In this document: in pieces, positions 41,433 through 49,801 of the stretch
Numbering within the stretch: the first letter of the stretch is position 1
How the letters are laid out: the number at the start of each line of letters is the position of its first letter
Assembly: GCA_035548835.1 (NCBI GenBank)
Contig: DASZSB010000155.1
Span: forward strand, 39,771-103,770
Direction: 5' to 3'
DNA from: FEN-1219 sp035548835
GTDB taxonomy: Bacteria > Pseudomonadota > Gammaproteobacteria > Steroidobacterales > Rariloculaceae
Length of the DNA stretch: 64,000 nucleotides
Program-made: the position numbers and the translations under genes
The notes under the pieces: generated by a model
What the model was told of the DNA's origin: nothing
The model's database searches: none
Seen by the model: the letters and a program-made list of their open reading frames with translations, nothing else

Positions 41433-42420
41433 CGATCTCGCCGACTTCTCGAACGAGGAGATCAAGGATCTCATCGCTCTGGCGAACCGTCTCGACAGGA
41501 ACCCCGAGCCGCGCGCGCTCGAGGGCAAGGTTCTGTCATTGCTGTTCTTAAGCCCGTCGCTGCGCACGCTGTCGTCGTTCCAGGCCGCGATGATCAGGCT
41601 CGGCGGCGGCGCCTTCGTGATCTCGCCGGACATGTCGATCCACGGGCTCGAGTCGCGCTACGGTATCGTCATGGACGGGGCGGCGGCCGAGCACGTGCGC
41701 GAAGCGATCCCGGTGATCGCCTCGTATGGCGACGCGATGGGCGTGCGCGCGTTCGCGCAGCGCAACAATCTCGCGCACGACCTCGCGGAAACGGACTTCA
41801 AGAACCTCACGAGCCTGATCGACAAGCCGTGGATCAACATGGAGTCGGCCAACGACCATCCGTGCCAAAGCCTGGCCGACTGGAAGACGCTGGACGACCT
41901 CGGCATTCCGGAGAACGCCAAGTTCGTGCTGTCGTGGGGCTATCACCCGAAACCGCTGCCGCTCGCCGTGTCGGCGGCGACGATCCACATGGCGGCCAAG
42001 CGCGGCATGAACGTGGTGCACCTGCGCCCACCGGGTTTCGAGCTGCCACCGCAGATCATGGACAAGGCACGCAAGGCCGCGGCCGCATCGGGTGGCAGTG
42101 TCACCGAGACCACGGACCGGCGCGAGGCGATGGAAGGCGCGCACGTGATCTACACGAAGTCGTATTCTTCGACGAAGTACTACGGCGACAAGCTCGGCGA
42201 CCAGGCCCTGCGCGAGCAACTGGTCGGCACGTGGTGCGTCGACGAGCCGTGGTTCGCGAACGCGCGCCCCGACTGCCGCTTCATGCACTGCCTGCCGGTG
42301 CGCCGCGGCGTCGAGGTGTCGGACCGGATTCTCGACGGTTCGCGCAGCGTCGTGATCCAGGAGGCGCGCAACCGGTTGTACGCGCAGATGGCAGTGCTGT
42401 ACCGCATGATGAAAGGCTGA
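41419..42420 (+). CDS. argF': N-acylornithine carbamoyltransferase (acetyl- or succinyl-)
   Basis: This 333-residue transcarbamylase resembles the N-acetylornithine (Xanthomonas) and N-succinylornithine (Bacteroides) enzymes, not classical ArgF. Blocks include FLSPSLRTLSSFQAA (the STRTR site changed to SLRTL), RYGIVMDGAAAEHVREAIPV, NMESANDHPCQSLADW, LSWGYHPKPLPLAV and FMHCLPVRRGVEVSD. The residue aligned with Glu92 of the Xanthomonas enzyme and Pro90 of the Bacteroides one is Ala90. Changing Glu92 to Ala, Ser, Val or Pro is known to convert the acetyl enzyme into a succinyl enzyme. N-succinylornithine is thus a plausible substrate. Confidence 0.9.
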   Translation: MRRFNDLADFSNEEIKDLIALANRLDRNPEPRALEGKVLSLLFLSPSLRTLSSFQAAMIRLGGGAFVISPDMSIHGLESRYGIVMDGAAAEHVREAIPVIASYGDAMGVRAFAQRNNLAHDLAETDFKNLTSLIDKPWINMESANDHPCQSLADWKTLDDLGIPENAKFVLSWGYHPKPLPLAVSAATIHMAAKRGMNVVHLRPPGFELPPQIMDKARKAAAASGGSVTETTDRREAMEGAHVIYTKSYSSTKYYGDKLGDQALREQLVGTWCVDEPWFANARPDCRFMHCLPVRRGVEVSDRILDGSRSVVIQEARNRLYAQMAVLYRMMKG

Positions 42421-42425
42421 GGAAA

Positions 42426-43355
42426 ATGACGGCAAGACTCTCGACCAACGAACGGGCCATCGTGATAACCGCTCTGCGGCACGCTCTGCCTTATCTCCGT
42501 GTCTTCAAGAACAAGGTCTTCGTGATCAAGGCCGGTGGCGACGCGTTCGTCTCGAACGAGACGACCCGCGCGCTCATGGAGCAGATCGGCATCCTGCACC
42601 AGGTGGGCATCCGCGTGGTGCTCGTGCACGGCGGCGGGCCGCAGTCCACGGCGCTCGCGAAGCGGCTCGGGCTCTCGACGCAGATGGTCGAGGGCCGGCG
42701 CGTCACGGATGCGCAGACGCTCGAAGTCTCGACCATGGTGCTGAACGGCGAGATCAACACGCGGATCGTCGCGATGTGCCGCGCGCTCGGCATTCCGGCC
42801 ATCGGCATCAGCGGGGTCGACGGCGGCCTCATCAAGGCCGGCAAGCGCCCGCCGGTGCAGGTCGGCGACCAGACGGTCGACTACGGCTTCGTCGGCGACA
42901 TCTTCGGCATCGATCCCAGCATCATCCTGAAGCAGCTCGACAACGACCTCGTGCCGATCGTGAGCCCTCTGTCGGCCGACGATGGCGGCACACTGCTGAA
43001 CATCAACGCCGACACGGTTGCCGCGATGATCGCCTGCGAGCTCAAGGCCGAGAAGTTCGTCATGGCCACGGGCACGCCGGGCATTCTCGAGTCGGTCGAG
43101 GATCCGCGCTCCCTGATCTCGTACATCGACCGCGCGGGACTGCGGCGGCTGCGCGACGAGGGCAAGATCTCGGGCGGCATGCTGCCGAAGGTCGCGGCCA
43201 TCGAGCGCGCGCTCTCGGGCGGCGTGCCACGCGTGCACGTGATCTCGTACGCGCAGCCGGACAGCCTGCTGCTCGAGGTATTCACGAACGAAGGCACGGG
43301 CACGCTGGTTGTGAACGACACGAAGAACCTGCGGCCCGAGGAACAGGCGGGCTAG
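42426..43355 (+). CDS. argB: N-acylglutamate kinase
   Basis: This 309-residue amino acid kinase phosphorylates N-acylglutamate. FVIKAGGDAFVS near residue 30, VVLVHGGGPQSTALAKRLG near 60, SGVDGGLIKAG near 130, and NINADTVAAMIACELKAEKF near 195 are family blocks; SGGMLPKVAAIERAL near 260 binds the phosphate. No GNAT domain is fused at the C-terminus, unlike the Xanthomonas ArgB-ArgA fusion, so acylation of glutamate must come from another protein. GAGG lies upstream of the ATG. Confidence 0.94.
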   Translation: MTARLSTNERAIVITALRHALPYLRVFKNKVFVIKAGGDAFVSNETTRALMEQIGILHQVGIRVVLVHGGGPQSTALAKRLGLSTQMVEGRRVTDAQTLEVSTMVLNGEINTRIVAMCRALGIPAIGISGVDGGLIKAGKRPPVQVGDQTVDYGFVGDIFGIDPSIILKQLDNDLVPIVSPLSADDGGTLLNINADTVAAMIACELKAEKFVMATGTPGILESVEDPRSLISYIDRAGLRRLRDEGKISGGMLPKVAAIERALSGGVPRVHVISYAQPDSLLLEVFTNEGTGTLVVNDTKNLRPEEQAG

Positions 43356-43357
43356 AG

Positions 43358-44554
43358 ATGGCACGCCTCTGGGACAAAGGGCTGCCGCTCGACGAGCGCA
43401 TCCTGAAATTCACGGCCGGCGAGGATCACGTCCTCGACCAGCGGCTCGTGGCGTACGACGCGCGCGCGTCGGTCGCGCACGCGCGCATGCTCACGAAGCA
43501 GGGCCTGCTGTCCCGGGCCGACTGCGAAGCGATCTGTGCCGGCATCGAGGCCGTCGCCGCGGCGCATGCCGCAGGCGAATGGCGGATCGAGCTCGCCGAC
43601 GAAGACGCGCACAGCGCGCTCGAGCGGCGGCTCACGGAGCGCATCGGCCCGGCGGGCGGCCGCGTGCATCTCGGCCGCTCGCGCAACGACCAGGTGCTGG
43701 TCGCGCTGCGCCTGTATCTGCGCGACGCCATCGGCGATCTCGCCGCTGCAACCAACGGCGTGATCGCCGCGCTCGAGCGCGTGGCGACGGAGCAGGGTTC
43801 GATCGCCCTGCCCGGCTACACGCACATGCAACCCGCGATGCCGAGCTCCGTAGCGCTGTGGGCGCGCGGCTTCGCGACCGAGCTCGCCGACGACCGTGAT
43901 GGCCTGAAGACCGTGCTGCGGCGCGTGCAGAAGAATCCGCTGGGTTCCGCCGCCGGCTACGGCGTGCCGAACCTGCCGCTCGACCGCGAGGCCACACGCG
44001 CGGCGCTCGGCTTCGACAGCGTGCACGAGCCCGTGACGGCCGTGCAGCTCTCGCGCGGCAAGGCGGAAGCCTCGCTGCTGTTCGAGCTCGCGCTGCTGCT
44101 CGGCGACCTCGGGCGGCTCGCGTCCGATCTGCTGCTTTTCTACACGAGCGAGTTCGCGTACGTGACGCTGCCGGCCGAGATGACGACCGGCTCGTCGATC
44201 ATGCCGCAGAAGCGCAACCCCGACGTGTTCGAGCTCGTGCGCGGCACGCAGTCGACCGTGGTCGGCGCCCTGAACGAGACGCTCGCGCTGACGGCCAAGC
44301 TCACCTCCGGCTACCACCGCGATCTGCAGCGGCTGAAGGCGCCGCTGTTCCGCAGCATCGATCTCGCGACCGACGTGCTCGCGATCATGGCGCACGCGCT
44401 GCCGAACGTGCGGTTCCGGCCCGAGCACATCACGCTTCAGCCGGAGCTCTACGCCGCGGAACAGGCCAACGCGCTGGTCGTCAAGGAAGGCATCCCGTTC
44501 CGCGAGGCGTACAAGCGCGTCGCGGCACAGCTTGCGAAGGAGCGGAACAAGTGA
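43358..44554 (+). CDS. argH: Argininosuccinate lyase
   Basis: This 398-residue enzyme splits argininosuccinate into arginine and fumarate. AHSALERRLTERIG and HLGRSRNDQVLVALRLYLRD are near residues 85-128, YTHMQPAMPSS near 155, and the superfamily loop GSSIMPQKRNPDVFELVRG near 285. It is shorter than E. coli ArgH (457) but matches the compact Xanthomonas-type form. It starts two bases after argB and overlaps lptM by four bases. Confidence 0.93.
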   Translation: MARLWDKGLPLDERILKFTAGEDHVLDQRLVAYDARASVAHARMLTKQGLLSRADCEAICAGIEAVAAAHAAGEWRIELADEDAHSALERRLTERIGPAGGRVHLGRSRNDQVLVALRLYLRDAIGDLAAATNGVIAALERVATEQGSIALPGYTHMQPAMPSSVALWARGFATELADDRDGLKTVLRRVQKNPLGSAAGYGVPNLPLDREATRAALGFDSVHEPVTAVQLSRGKAEASLLFELALLLGDLGRLASDLLLFYTSEFAYVTLPAEMTTGSSIMPQKRNPDVFELVRGTQSTVVGALNETLALTAKLTSGYHRDLQRLKAPLFRSIDLATDVLAIMAHALPNVRFRPEHITLQPELYAAEQANALVVKEGIPFREAYKRVAAQLAKERNK

Positions 44555-44754
44555 GCCGCGGCGTCGTGCGCAATCTCGCTTTCTGCATGCTGCTTGCCGC
44601 CGGCATCGTTGCCTGCGGGCAGCGCGGGCCGCTCCAGCTGCCGGAGAGCGCGCGTCCCATTCAGCGCATTGAGCTGCCGCAGTCGCAGCCGCCGGCGCAA
44701 TCGGCCCCGGCGCCGGAAAAACAGGACGACGAGCAGAAAAAGAATGAGCGCTAA
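44551..44754 (+). CDS. lptM: LPS translocon maturation lipoprotein LptM
   Basis: This 67-residue lipoprotein has a signal ending in GIVAC (Cys22) followed directly by GQRGPLQLPE, the CGxRGPLxxP motif of LptM (formerly YifL). LptM aids disulfide maturation of LptD in the outer membrane. A short Pro/Gln/Lys tail follows. It starts in the argH stop and overlaps the polA start by eleven bases. Placement before polA is unlike the usual lptM-lysA-dapF order. Confidence 0.85.
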   Translation: MSRGVVRNLAFCMLLAAGIVACGQRGPLQLPESARPIQRIELPQSQPPAQSAPAPEKQDDEQKKNER

Positions 44755-47470
44755 ACCGCTCGTTCTGGTCGACGGCTCCTCGTATCTGTACCGCGCGTTC
44801 CACGCGCTGCCCGCGCTGTCGACGGCCAGCGGCGAGCCCACCGGCGCAGTGCTGGGCGTCGTGAACATGCTCTACAAGCTGCTCGACGAGGTCGGGCCGG
44901 AACGCATGGCCGTGGTGTTCGACGCACCGGGCCGGACGTTCCGCGACGACCTTTACGCCGAATACAAGGCGCACCGCCCGCCGATGCCGGACGAGCTGCG
45001 CGCGCAGGTCGCGCCGCTGCTCGAGGCCATCGAGGCCATGGGCATCCCGCTGCTGCGCATCGAGGGCGTGGAGGCCGACGACGTGATCGGCACGCTGGCG
45101 CGGCAGGCGTCCGCGGCCGGCACGCGGACCGTGATCTCGACCGGCGACAAGGATCTCGCCCAGCTCGTGGACGAGCGCGTGACGCTCGTGAACACGATGG
45201 ACAACACCACGCTCGATCGCGCGGGCGTGCAACAGAAGTTCGGCGTGACGCCGGAGCAGATCATCGATTACCTCGCGCTCGTCGGCGATACGTCGGACAA
45301 CATTCCGGGCGTACCGGGCGTGGGGCCGAAGACCGCGGCCAAGTGGCTGCAGGAGTTCGGCGATCTCGACACACTGAAGGCCCGCGCGAGTGAAGTCGGC
45401 GGCAAGATCGGCGAACGGCTGCGCGAATCGCTCGGCGTGCTGGATCTCTCGAAGCAGCTCGCGACGATCCGCTGCGACCTCGACCTGCCGCTTCGCGTCG
45501 ACAACCTCGCGCTGCGCGCGCCGGACAAGGAGCGGCTGGCGGGCCTGTTCGAGCGGCTCGAATTCAGCCGGCTGCTGCGCCGTGTGCGCGGCGATGCGCC
45601 CACGCAGCGCGCCCCGTCTGCGGCGCCGCAAGCCGCGGGGCAAGCGCCGGCCGCACCGCCCGCCGAGGTCCGCTACGAGACGGTGCTGACCGAGGCCGCG
45701 CTCGAGGCGTGGTGCGAGCGTCTGAAGGCCGCGCCGCTGGTCGCGCTCGACACCGAGACGACGAGCCTCGCCTACATGCGGGCCGAGCTCGTCGGCATCT
45801 CGCTGGCCGTGACGCCGGGCGAGGCTGCGTACATTCCGCTCGCGCACCGCTATCCCGGCGCGCCGGATCAGCTGGACCGCGAGCGCGTGCTCGCGCGTCT
45901 GAAACCGTGGCTCGAGAGCGCGGCTCCGAAGCTCGGCCATCATCTGAAGTACGACGCGCACATCTTCGAGAACCACGGCGTGAAGCTCGGCGGCATCGAG
46001 CACGACACGATGCTCGAATCCTACGTGCTGAACTCCACCGCCACGCGCCACGACATGGACTCCGTGGCGGCGCTGTACCTCGGCGTCGGGACGATCAAGT
46101 ACGAGGACGTGGTCGGCAAGGGCGCGAAGCAGATCACGTTCGATCAGGTCGATCTCGACACGGCCACGCGCTATGCCGCCGAAGACGCCGACGTGACGTT
46201 GCGCCTGCACGAGGCGCTGTGGCCGAAGCTTCAGGCCGAGCCCGCGCTCGCGAAGATCTACACGGAGCTCGAGCGGCCGCTGATCCGAGTGCTCGAGCGC
46301 ATGGAATACACCGGCGTGCGCGTCGACGCACAGCGGCTGCGCGAGCAGAGCCAGGAGCTCGCGACGAAGATGGCCGCCACGGAGCAGGCGGCGTACGCCG
46401 CGGCCGGCGGGCCGTTCAACCTGGGCTCGCCGAAGCAGCTGCAGGAGGTGCTGTACGAGCGCCTCAAACTGCCGGTGCTCGGCAAGACACAAACGGGCCA
46501 GCCCTCGACGGCCGAGGACGTACTCGAGCAGCTGGCCGAGGAGCACGAGTTGCCGCGGCTGGTTCTGGAGTACCGCGGGCTCTCGAAGCTGAAGTCGACG
46601 TACACGGACAAGCTGCCGGGCGAAATCGATCCGCGCACCGGCCGAATCCACACCTCGTATCACCAGGCCGTGGCCGCGACGGGGCGACTGTCGTCGTCGG
46701 ACCCGAACCTGCAGAACATTCCGATCCGCACGCCCGAAGGCCGGCGCATCCGCCAGGCGTTCGTCGCGCCACCCGGCTGCAAGCTGCTGGCCGCGGACTA
46801 TTCGCAGATCGAGCTTCGGATCATGGCGCACCTGTCCGGCGACGAGGGCCTGCTCGCGGCGTTCGCCGCCGGAGAGGACATCCACCGCGCGACCGCGGCC
46901 GAGGTGTTCGGCGTGGCGCTGGCCGACGTCACGGCCGATCAGCGCCGCTCGGCGAAGGCCATCAACTTCGGCCTGATCTACGGCATGTCCGCCTTCGGTC
47001 TCGCCCGCCAGCTCGGACTCGAGCGCGCCGAAGCCCAGACCTACGTGGACCGCTACTTCGAGCGCTACCCCGGTGTGAAGCGCTACATGGAGGAGACGCG
47101 CGCGGCGGCGCATCGCGACGGCTTCGTGAGCACCGTGCTCGGCCGGCGCCTGTACCTGCCCGAGATCAACGCGCGCAACACGCAGCGGCGTCAGTACGCG
47201 GAGCGCAGCGCCATCAACGCGCCGATGCAGGGCACGGCGGCCGACATCATCAAGCGGGCCATGATCGACGTGGCCGCCTGGCTCGAGCGCAAGCGCCCGG
47301 AGGCCCGCCTGATCATGCAGGTCCACGACGAGCTCGTGATCGAGGTCCCGGAGAGGCAGGCCGAGGAGGTCGGCGCCGAGGTGGCCGGGATCATGGAAGC
47401 CGCCGCGAGCCTGCGCGTACCGCTGCGGGTCGACCGCGGCCTCGGCGCGAACTGGGACGAAGCCCACTGA
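44744..47470 (+). CDS. polA: DNA polymerase I
   Basis: This 908-residue three-domain polymerase has a 5'-3' exonuclease (VLVDGSSYLYRAFHALP at the start), a proofreading 3'-5' exonuclease with all three motifs intact (VALDTETTSL, HLKYDAHIFE, YAAEDADVTL), and the polymerase with motif A (DYSQIELRIMAHLSGDE), motif B (RRSAKAINFGLIYGMS) and motif C (QVHDELVIEV). It fills gaps in repair and removes Okazaki primers. Its ATG at 44744 lies within lptM, so it may be coupled to the arginine operon transcript. Confidence 0.97.
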   Translation: MSAKPLVLVDGSSYLYRAFHALPALSTASGEPTGAVLGVVNMLYKLLDEVGPERMAVVFDAPGRTFRDDLYAEYKAHRPPMPDELRAQVAPLLEAIEAMGIPLLRIEGVEADDVIGTLARQASAAGTRTVISTGDKDLAQLVDERVTLVNTMDNTTLDRAGVQQKFGVTPEQIIDYLALVGDTSDNIPGVPGVGPKTAAKWLQEFGDLDTLKARASEVGGKIGERLRESLGVLDLSKQLATIRCDLDLPLRVDNLALRAPDKERLAGLFERLEFSRLLRRVRGDAPTQRAPSAAPQAAGQAPAAPPAEVRYETVLTEAALEAWCERLKAAPLVALDTETTSLAYMRAELVGISLAVTPGEAAYIPLAHRYPGAPDQLDRERVLARLKPWLESAAPKLGHHLKYDAHIFENHGVKLGGIEHDTMLESYVLNSTATRHDMDSVAALYLGVGTIKYEDVVGKGAKQITFDQVDLDTATRYAAEDADVTLRLHEALWPKLQAEPALAKIYTELERPLIRVLERMEYTGVRVDAQRLREQSQELATKMAATEQAAYAAAGGPFNLGSPKQLQEVLYERLKLPVLGKTQTGQPSTAEDVLEQLAEEHELPRLVLEYRGLSKLKSTYTDKLPGEIDPRTGRIHTSYHQAVAATGRLSSSDPNLQNIPIRTPEGRRIRQAFVAPPGCKLLAADYSQIELRIMAHLSGDEGLLAAFAAGEDIHRATAAEVFGVALADVTADQRRSAKAINFGLIYGMSAFGLARQLGLERAEAQTYVDRYFERYPGVKRYMEETRAAAHRDGFVSTVLGRRLYLPEINARNTQRRQYAERSAINAPMQGTAADIIKRAMIDVAAWLERKRPEARLIMQVHDELVIEVPERQAEEVGAEVAGIMEAAASLRVPLRVDRGLGANWDEAH

Positions 47471-47504
47471 GGCGGCCCCGGAACTTTTTCCGGCCCCTCG
47501 CGGA

Positions 47505-47510
47505 CTAAAT
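47505..47510 (+). promoter_or_regulatory. Possible -10 element of the polA-engB sRNA
   Basis: CTAAAT at 47505-47510 lies about ten bases before the proposed sRNA start. The -35 region (around 47482-47487) is only T-rich. CCGGAA-CTTT-TTCCGG-like pairing just upstream (47478-47493) may end polA transcription. Confidence 0.3.
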
Positions 47511-47515
47511 CATCG

Positions 47516-47634
47516 GCACTCAGGACGGGTGCTCCCGCTATCCTCCCAAAGCGGGGCTTTGAAACCCTGGCTCACCCCGCCGGGGTTTGGCGCCCCGGGT
47601 GTGTCCCCTGAATCCCACACCCGGGGCCTCTTTA
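47516..47634 (+). ncRNA. Candidate sX13-like sRNA with C-rich loops
   Basis: Three stem-loops follow one another in the polA-engB gap. Stem 1 CCCGCT/AGCGGG (47534-47555) has loop ATCCTCCCAA. Stem 2 AAACCC/GGGTTT (47562-47588) encloses CACCCCG. Stem 3 CCCCGGGTGTG/CACACCCGGGG (47593-47626, perfect eleven-base stem) has loop TCCCCTGAATCC and is followed by CCTCTTTA, a weak terminator tail. Size (about 115 bases), three stems, C-rich loops and location match Xanthomonas sX13; enteric Spot 42 and, in some genomes, other sRNAs occupy the same gap. Such loops would pair with G-rich ribosome sites. Boundaries are approximate. Part may also terminate engB on the other strand. Confidence 0.6.
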
Positions 47635-48225
47635 AGATTCTTCAGCAGCGTCCGGGCGGAGCCAGTCGGCGATCCAGGCCCGCGCTTCCTCGACGCCCTG
47701 CCGGTCGATGGCCGAGAAGCGCACCAGCCGCGCCGCATCACCGAGCTCCTTCGCGACCTCGAGCTGGCAGGCCATGCCAGCGCCCCGGCCGAGCTTGTCG
47801 GCCTTGGTCAGCAGCACGATCAGCGGCAGACCTCGCGGCTTGAGCCACGCGAGCAGCTGCCGATCGAGATCGGTCAGCCCGCGGCGGATGTCCACCGTCA
47901 GCACGAGCCCGGCCAGGGACTCGCGCTCCATCAGGTAGGCCCCAAGCAACCTCTCCCAGCGCGCCTGCACGTCCGGGCTCACGCGGGCGAAGCCATAGCC
48001 CGGCAGGTCGACCAACCGCCGGCCATCGCCGCAGGCGAAGAAGTTCACGAGTTGCGTCCGACCCGGGGTCTTGCTGACCCGAGCGAGCTTGCGGACGCCG
48101 GCCAGCAGGTTCAGCGCCGTGGACTTGCCGGAATTCGAGCGCCCCACGAACGCCACCTCGCGCCCCGTATCGGGCGGAAAGTCGGCAGTACGCGCGGCGC
48201 TCTTGATGAAGGTCGCGGGGGCCAC
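47632..48225 (-). CDS. engB: Ribosome biogenesis GTPase EngB (YsxC/YihA)
   Basis: This 197-residue small GTPase has all G motifs in order: GRSNSGKSTALNLL (G1, near residue 27), TPGRTQLVNFF (G2), DLPGYGFARV (G3), TKADKLGRG (G4, near 140) and SAIDR (G5). It is required for 50S ribosomal subunit assembly. It is divergent from the cytochrome c4 gene, the usual gammaproteobacterial arrangement. Confidence 0.95.
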   Translation of the reverse strand: MAPATFIKSAARTADFPPDTGREVAFVGRSNSGKSTALNLLAGVRKLARVSKTPGRTQLVNFFACGDGRRLVDLPGYGFARVSPDVQARWERLLGAYLMERESLAGLVLTVDIRRGLTDLDRQLLAWLKPRGLPLIVLLTKADKLGRGAGMACQLEVAKELGDAARLVRFSAIDRQGVEEARAWIADWLRPDAAEES

Positions 48226-48306
48226 GGGCTTGAAGGAGGCGCGCAGTCGCTGCTCAAGGGGCGGGAGGATTAGTGTACAATCGGCCGCCGTTTCCCGGTC
48301 AAAACA

Positions 48307-48978
48307 ATGGATCTGTCGAGCTTGGACGGGCTAATGATGTTGGCGACTACGAACTCCGCGCGTTTCGGCCGTTGGCTGGCCACTCTGGTGATCTCGGGTT
48401 CCCTGGTCTCGGCAGCCGCGCACGCCCAGCAAGGCTCGGCCGAAGCGGGCCAGACGAAAGCGGCCACCTGCGCCGCCTGCCACGGCCCCGACGGCAACAG
48501 CGTGACCCCGGACTGGCCGATGCTGGCCGGCCAGCACGCTGCCTACATCGTGAAGCAGCTGAAGGCGTTCAAGAACGGCGACCGCCAGAACGTCACGATG
48601 AAGCCGTTCGCCGACATGCTGAGCGATCAGGACATGGCGGACATCGCGGCGTACTTCTCCGCGCAGAAGCCGTCGCCGAAGGGCGCGGACCCTGCCCTCG
48701 TGAACCTGGGCCAGCAGATCTACCGCGGCGGCATCCCGCAGCGCGGCATCGCGGCGTGCATCGCGTGCCACGGCCCGACCGGTGACGGCAACCCGCTCGC
48801 GGCCTATCCGCGGTTGAGCGGCCAGCATTCGACGTATGTGGCCCGCACACTCGGCGAGTACGCCGCCGGCACACGCCGCTCCGACGTCGACGTGAACCAG
48901 ATGATGCGCAACGAGGCCTCGCTGCTGCGCGACGACGAGATCAAGGCTCTTGCGAGCTACGTGCAAGGGCTGAACTGA
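48307..48978 (+). CDS. Dihaem cytochrome c4
   Basis: This 223-residue periplasmic cytochrome has two class I haem domains: CAACHGPDGNS near residue 57 and CIACHGPTGDGN near 157, each followed by a distal Met region (NVTMKPFADMLSD and MMRNEASLL). The signal peptide ends around SAAAHA. Several Met codons lie in the first twelve positions; the one at 48337 is close to the signal peptide and may be the true start. Cytochrome c4 shuttles electrons from bc1 to oxidases. Confidence 0.93.
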   Translation: MDLSSLDGLMMLATTNSARFGRWLATLVISGSLVSAAAHAQQGSAEAGQTKAATCAACHGPDGNSVTPDWPMLAGQHAAYIVKQLKAFKNGDRQNVTMKPFADMLSDQDMADIAAYFSAQKPSPKGADPALVNLGQQIYRGGIPQRGIAACIACHGPTGDGNPLAAYPRLSGQHSTYVARTLGEYAAGTRRSDVDVNQMMRNEASLLRDDEIKALASYVQGLN

Positions 48979-49018
48979 GCGCGGCGCGGGCTTGAGCCTG
49001 CGCGAAGGGACGGCAGCC

Positions 49019-49786
49019 ATGCAAGCGAGAAAACTCGGACTCGTCGCGGCGGTGCTCCTGATTGCGGCCTGCAGCCGCTCGAATCCGCCTTCCACGACCC
49101 CGGCTGCCAGCAACACCCAGCCTCCCGCGGCCGAGGCCGATGCGGGCGCTGCAGCCGACGCGCCGCAGACGGCCGCGGCGGAGCTGGTATCCGATGAATC
49201 CGCCGGTGCTCCGATCGCGGGCAAGTTCCGCATCGGCGTTCACTACCAGCGCCTGTCGCCCACGCAGCCGACGAGCTCGCCGCCCGACCAGGTCGAGGTG
49301 GCCGAGGTGTTCTGGTACGGCTGCCCGCACTGCTACCACTTCGACCCGCAGGTCGAAGCCTGGCGCGCCAAGAAGCCCGAGTACGTCAATTTCATCCGCA
49401 TCCCGGCCGTGTGGAATCCACTGCTGCAGCTCCACGCGCGGGCCTTCTACACGGCCGAAGCGCTCGGCAAGGGCGCCGAGATGCACAGCGAATTCTTCCG
49501 CGAGATCCACGAGCGCGGCAACGCGCTCGACACCGAGGCGAAGCTCACGGAGTTCTTCGGCCGCTTCGGCGTCGACGCCGCGGCGTTCAAGTCCGCGTTC
49601 GACTCGTTCGCGGTGCACGCGAAACTGCAGCGCGCGGACGAGCTGAACCGCCGCTACCGCATCAGCGGCGTGCCCACGTTGATCATCAACGGCAAGTACA
49701 CGACCGAAGGCAGCCAGACCGCGAGCTACGACGAGCTACTCGAGCTCGCCACGGAGCTGGCCGCCGCCGAGCACGCCGCCAAGTAG
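49019..49786 (+). CDS. dsbA: DsbA-like thiol:disulfide lipoprotein
   Basis: This 255-residue protein is a thioredoxin-fold oxidase with active site CPHC in EVFWYGCPHCYHFDPQ near residue 103, and cis-Pro loop SGVPTLIINGKY near 220. Unlike E. coli DsbA it begins with a lipoprotein signal (LIAAC, Cys18) and a long Pro/Ala/Thr linker (20-65), so it is tethered to a membrane. It introduces disulfides in exported proteins. The order engB, cytochrome c4, dsbA is widely conserved. Confidence 0.92.
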   Translation: MQARKLGLVAAVLLIAACSRSNPPSTTPAASNTQPPAAEADAGAAADAPQTAAAELVSDESAGAPIAGKFRIGVHYQRLSPTQPTSSPPDQVEVAEVFWYGCPHCYHFDPQVEAWRAKKPEYVNFIRIPAVWNPLLQLHARAFYTAEALGKGAEMHSEFFREIHERGNALDTEAKLTEFFGRFGVDAAAFKSAFDSFAVHAKLQRADELNRRYRISGVPTLIINGKYTTEGSQTASYDELLELATELAAAEHAAK

Positions 49787-49801
49787 CGCTCTGCCCCGCG
49801 T

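Noticed and set aside
43352..47467. Minus-strand open frame of 1371 codons opposite argH, lptM and polA
   Set aside because: It mirrors clear genes codon by codon, is Arg/His/Leu/Gln-rich, and has no domain. Long antisense frames are common in high-GC DNA.
47593..47626. The 11-base stem as merely a polA/engB terminator
   Set aside because: It may terminate, but two further stems with C-rich loops just upstream make a structured sRNA the better reading; kept as part of the ncRNA call.
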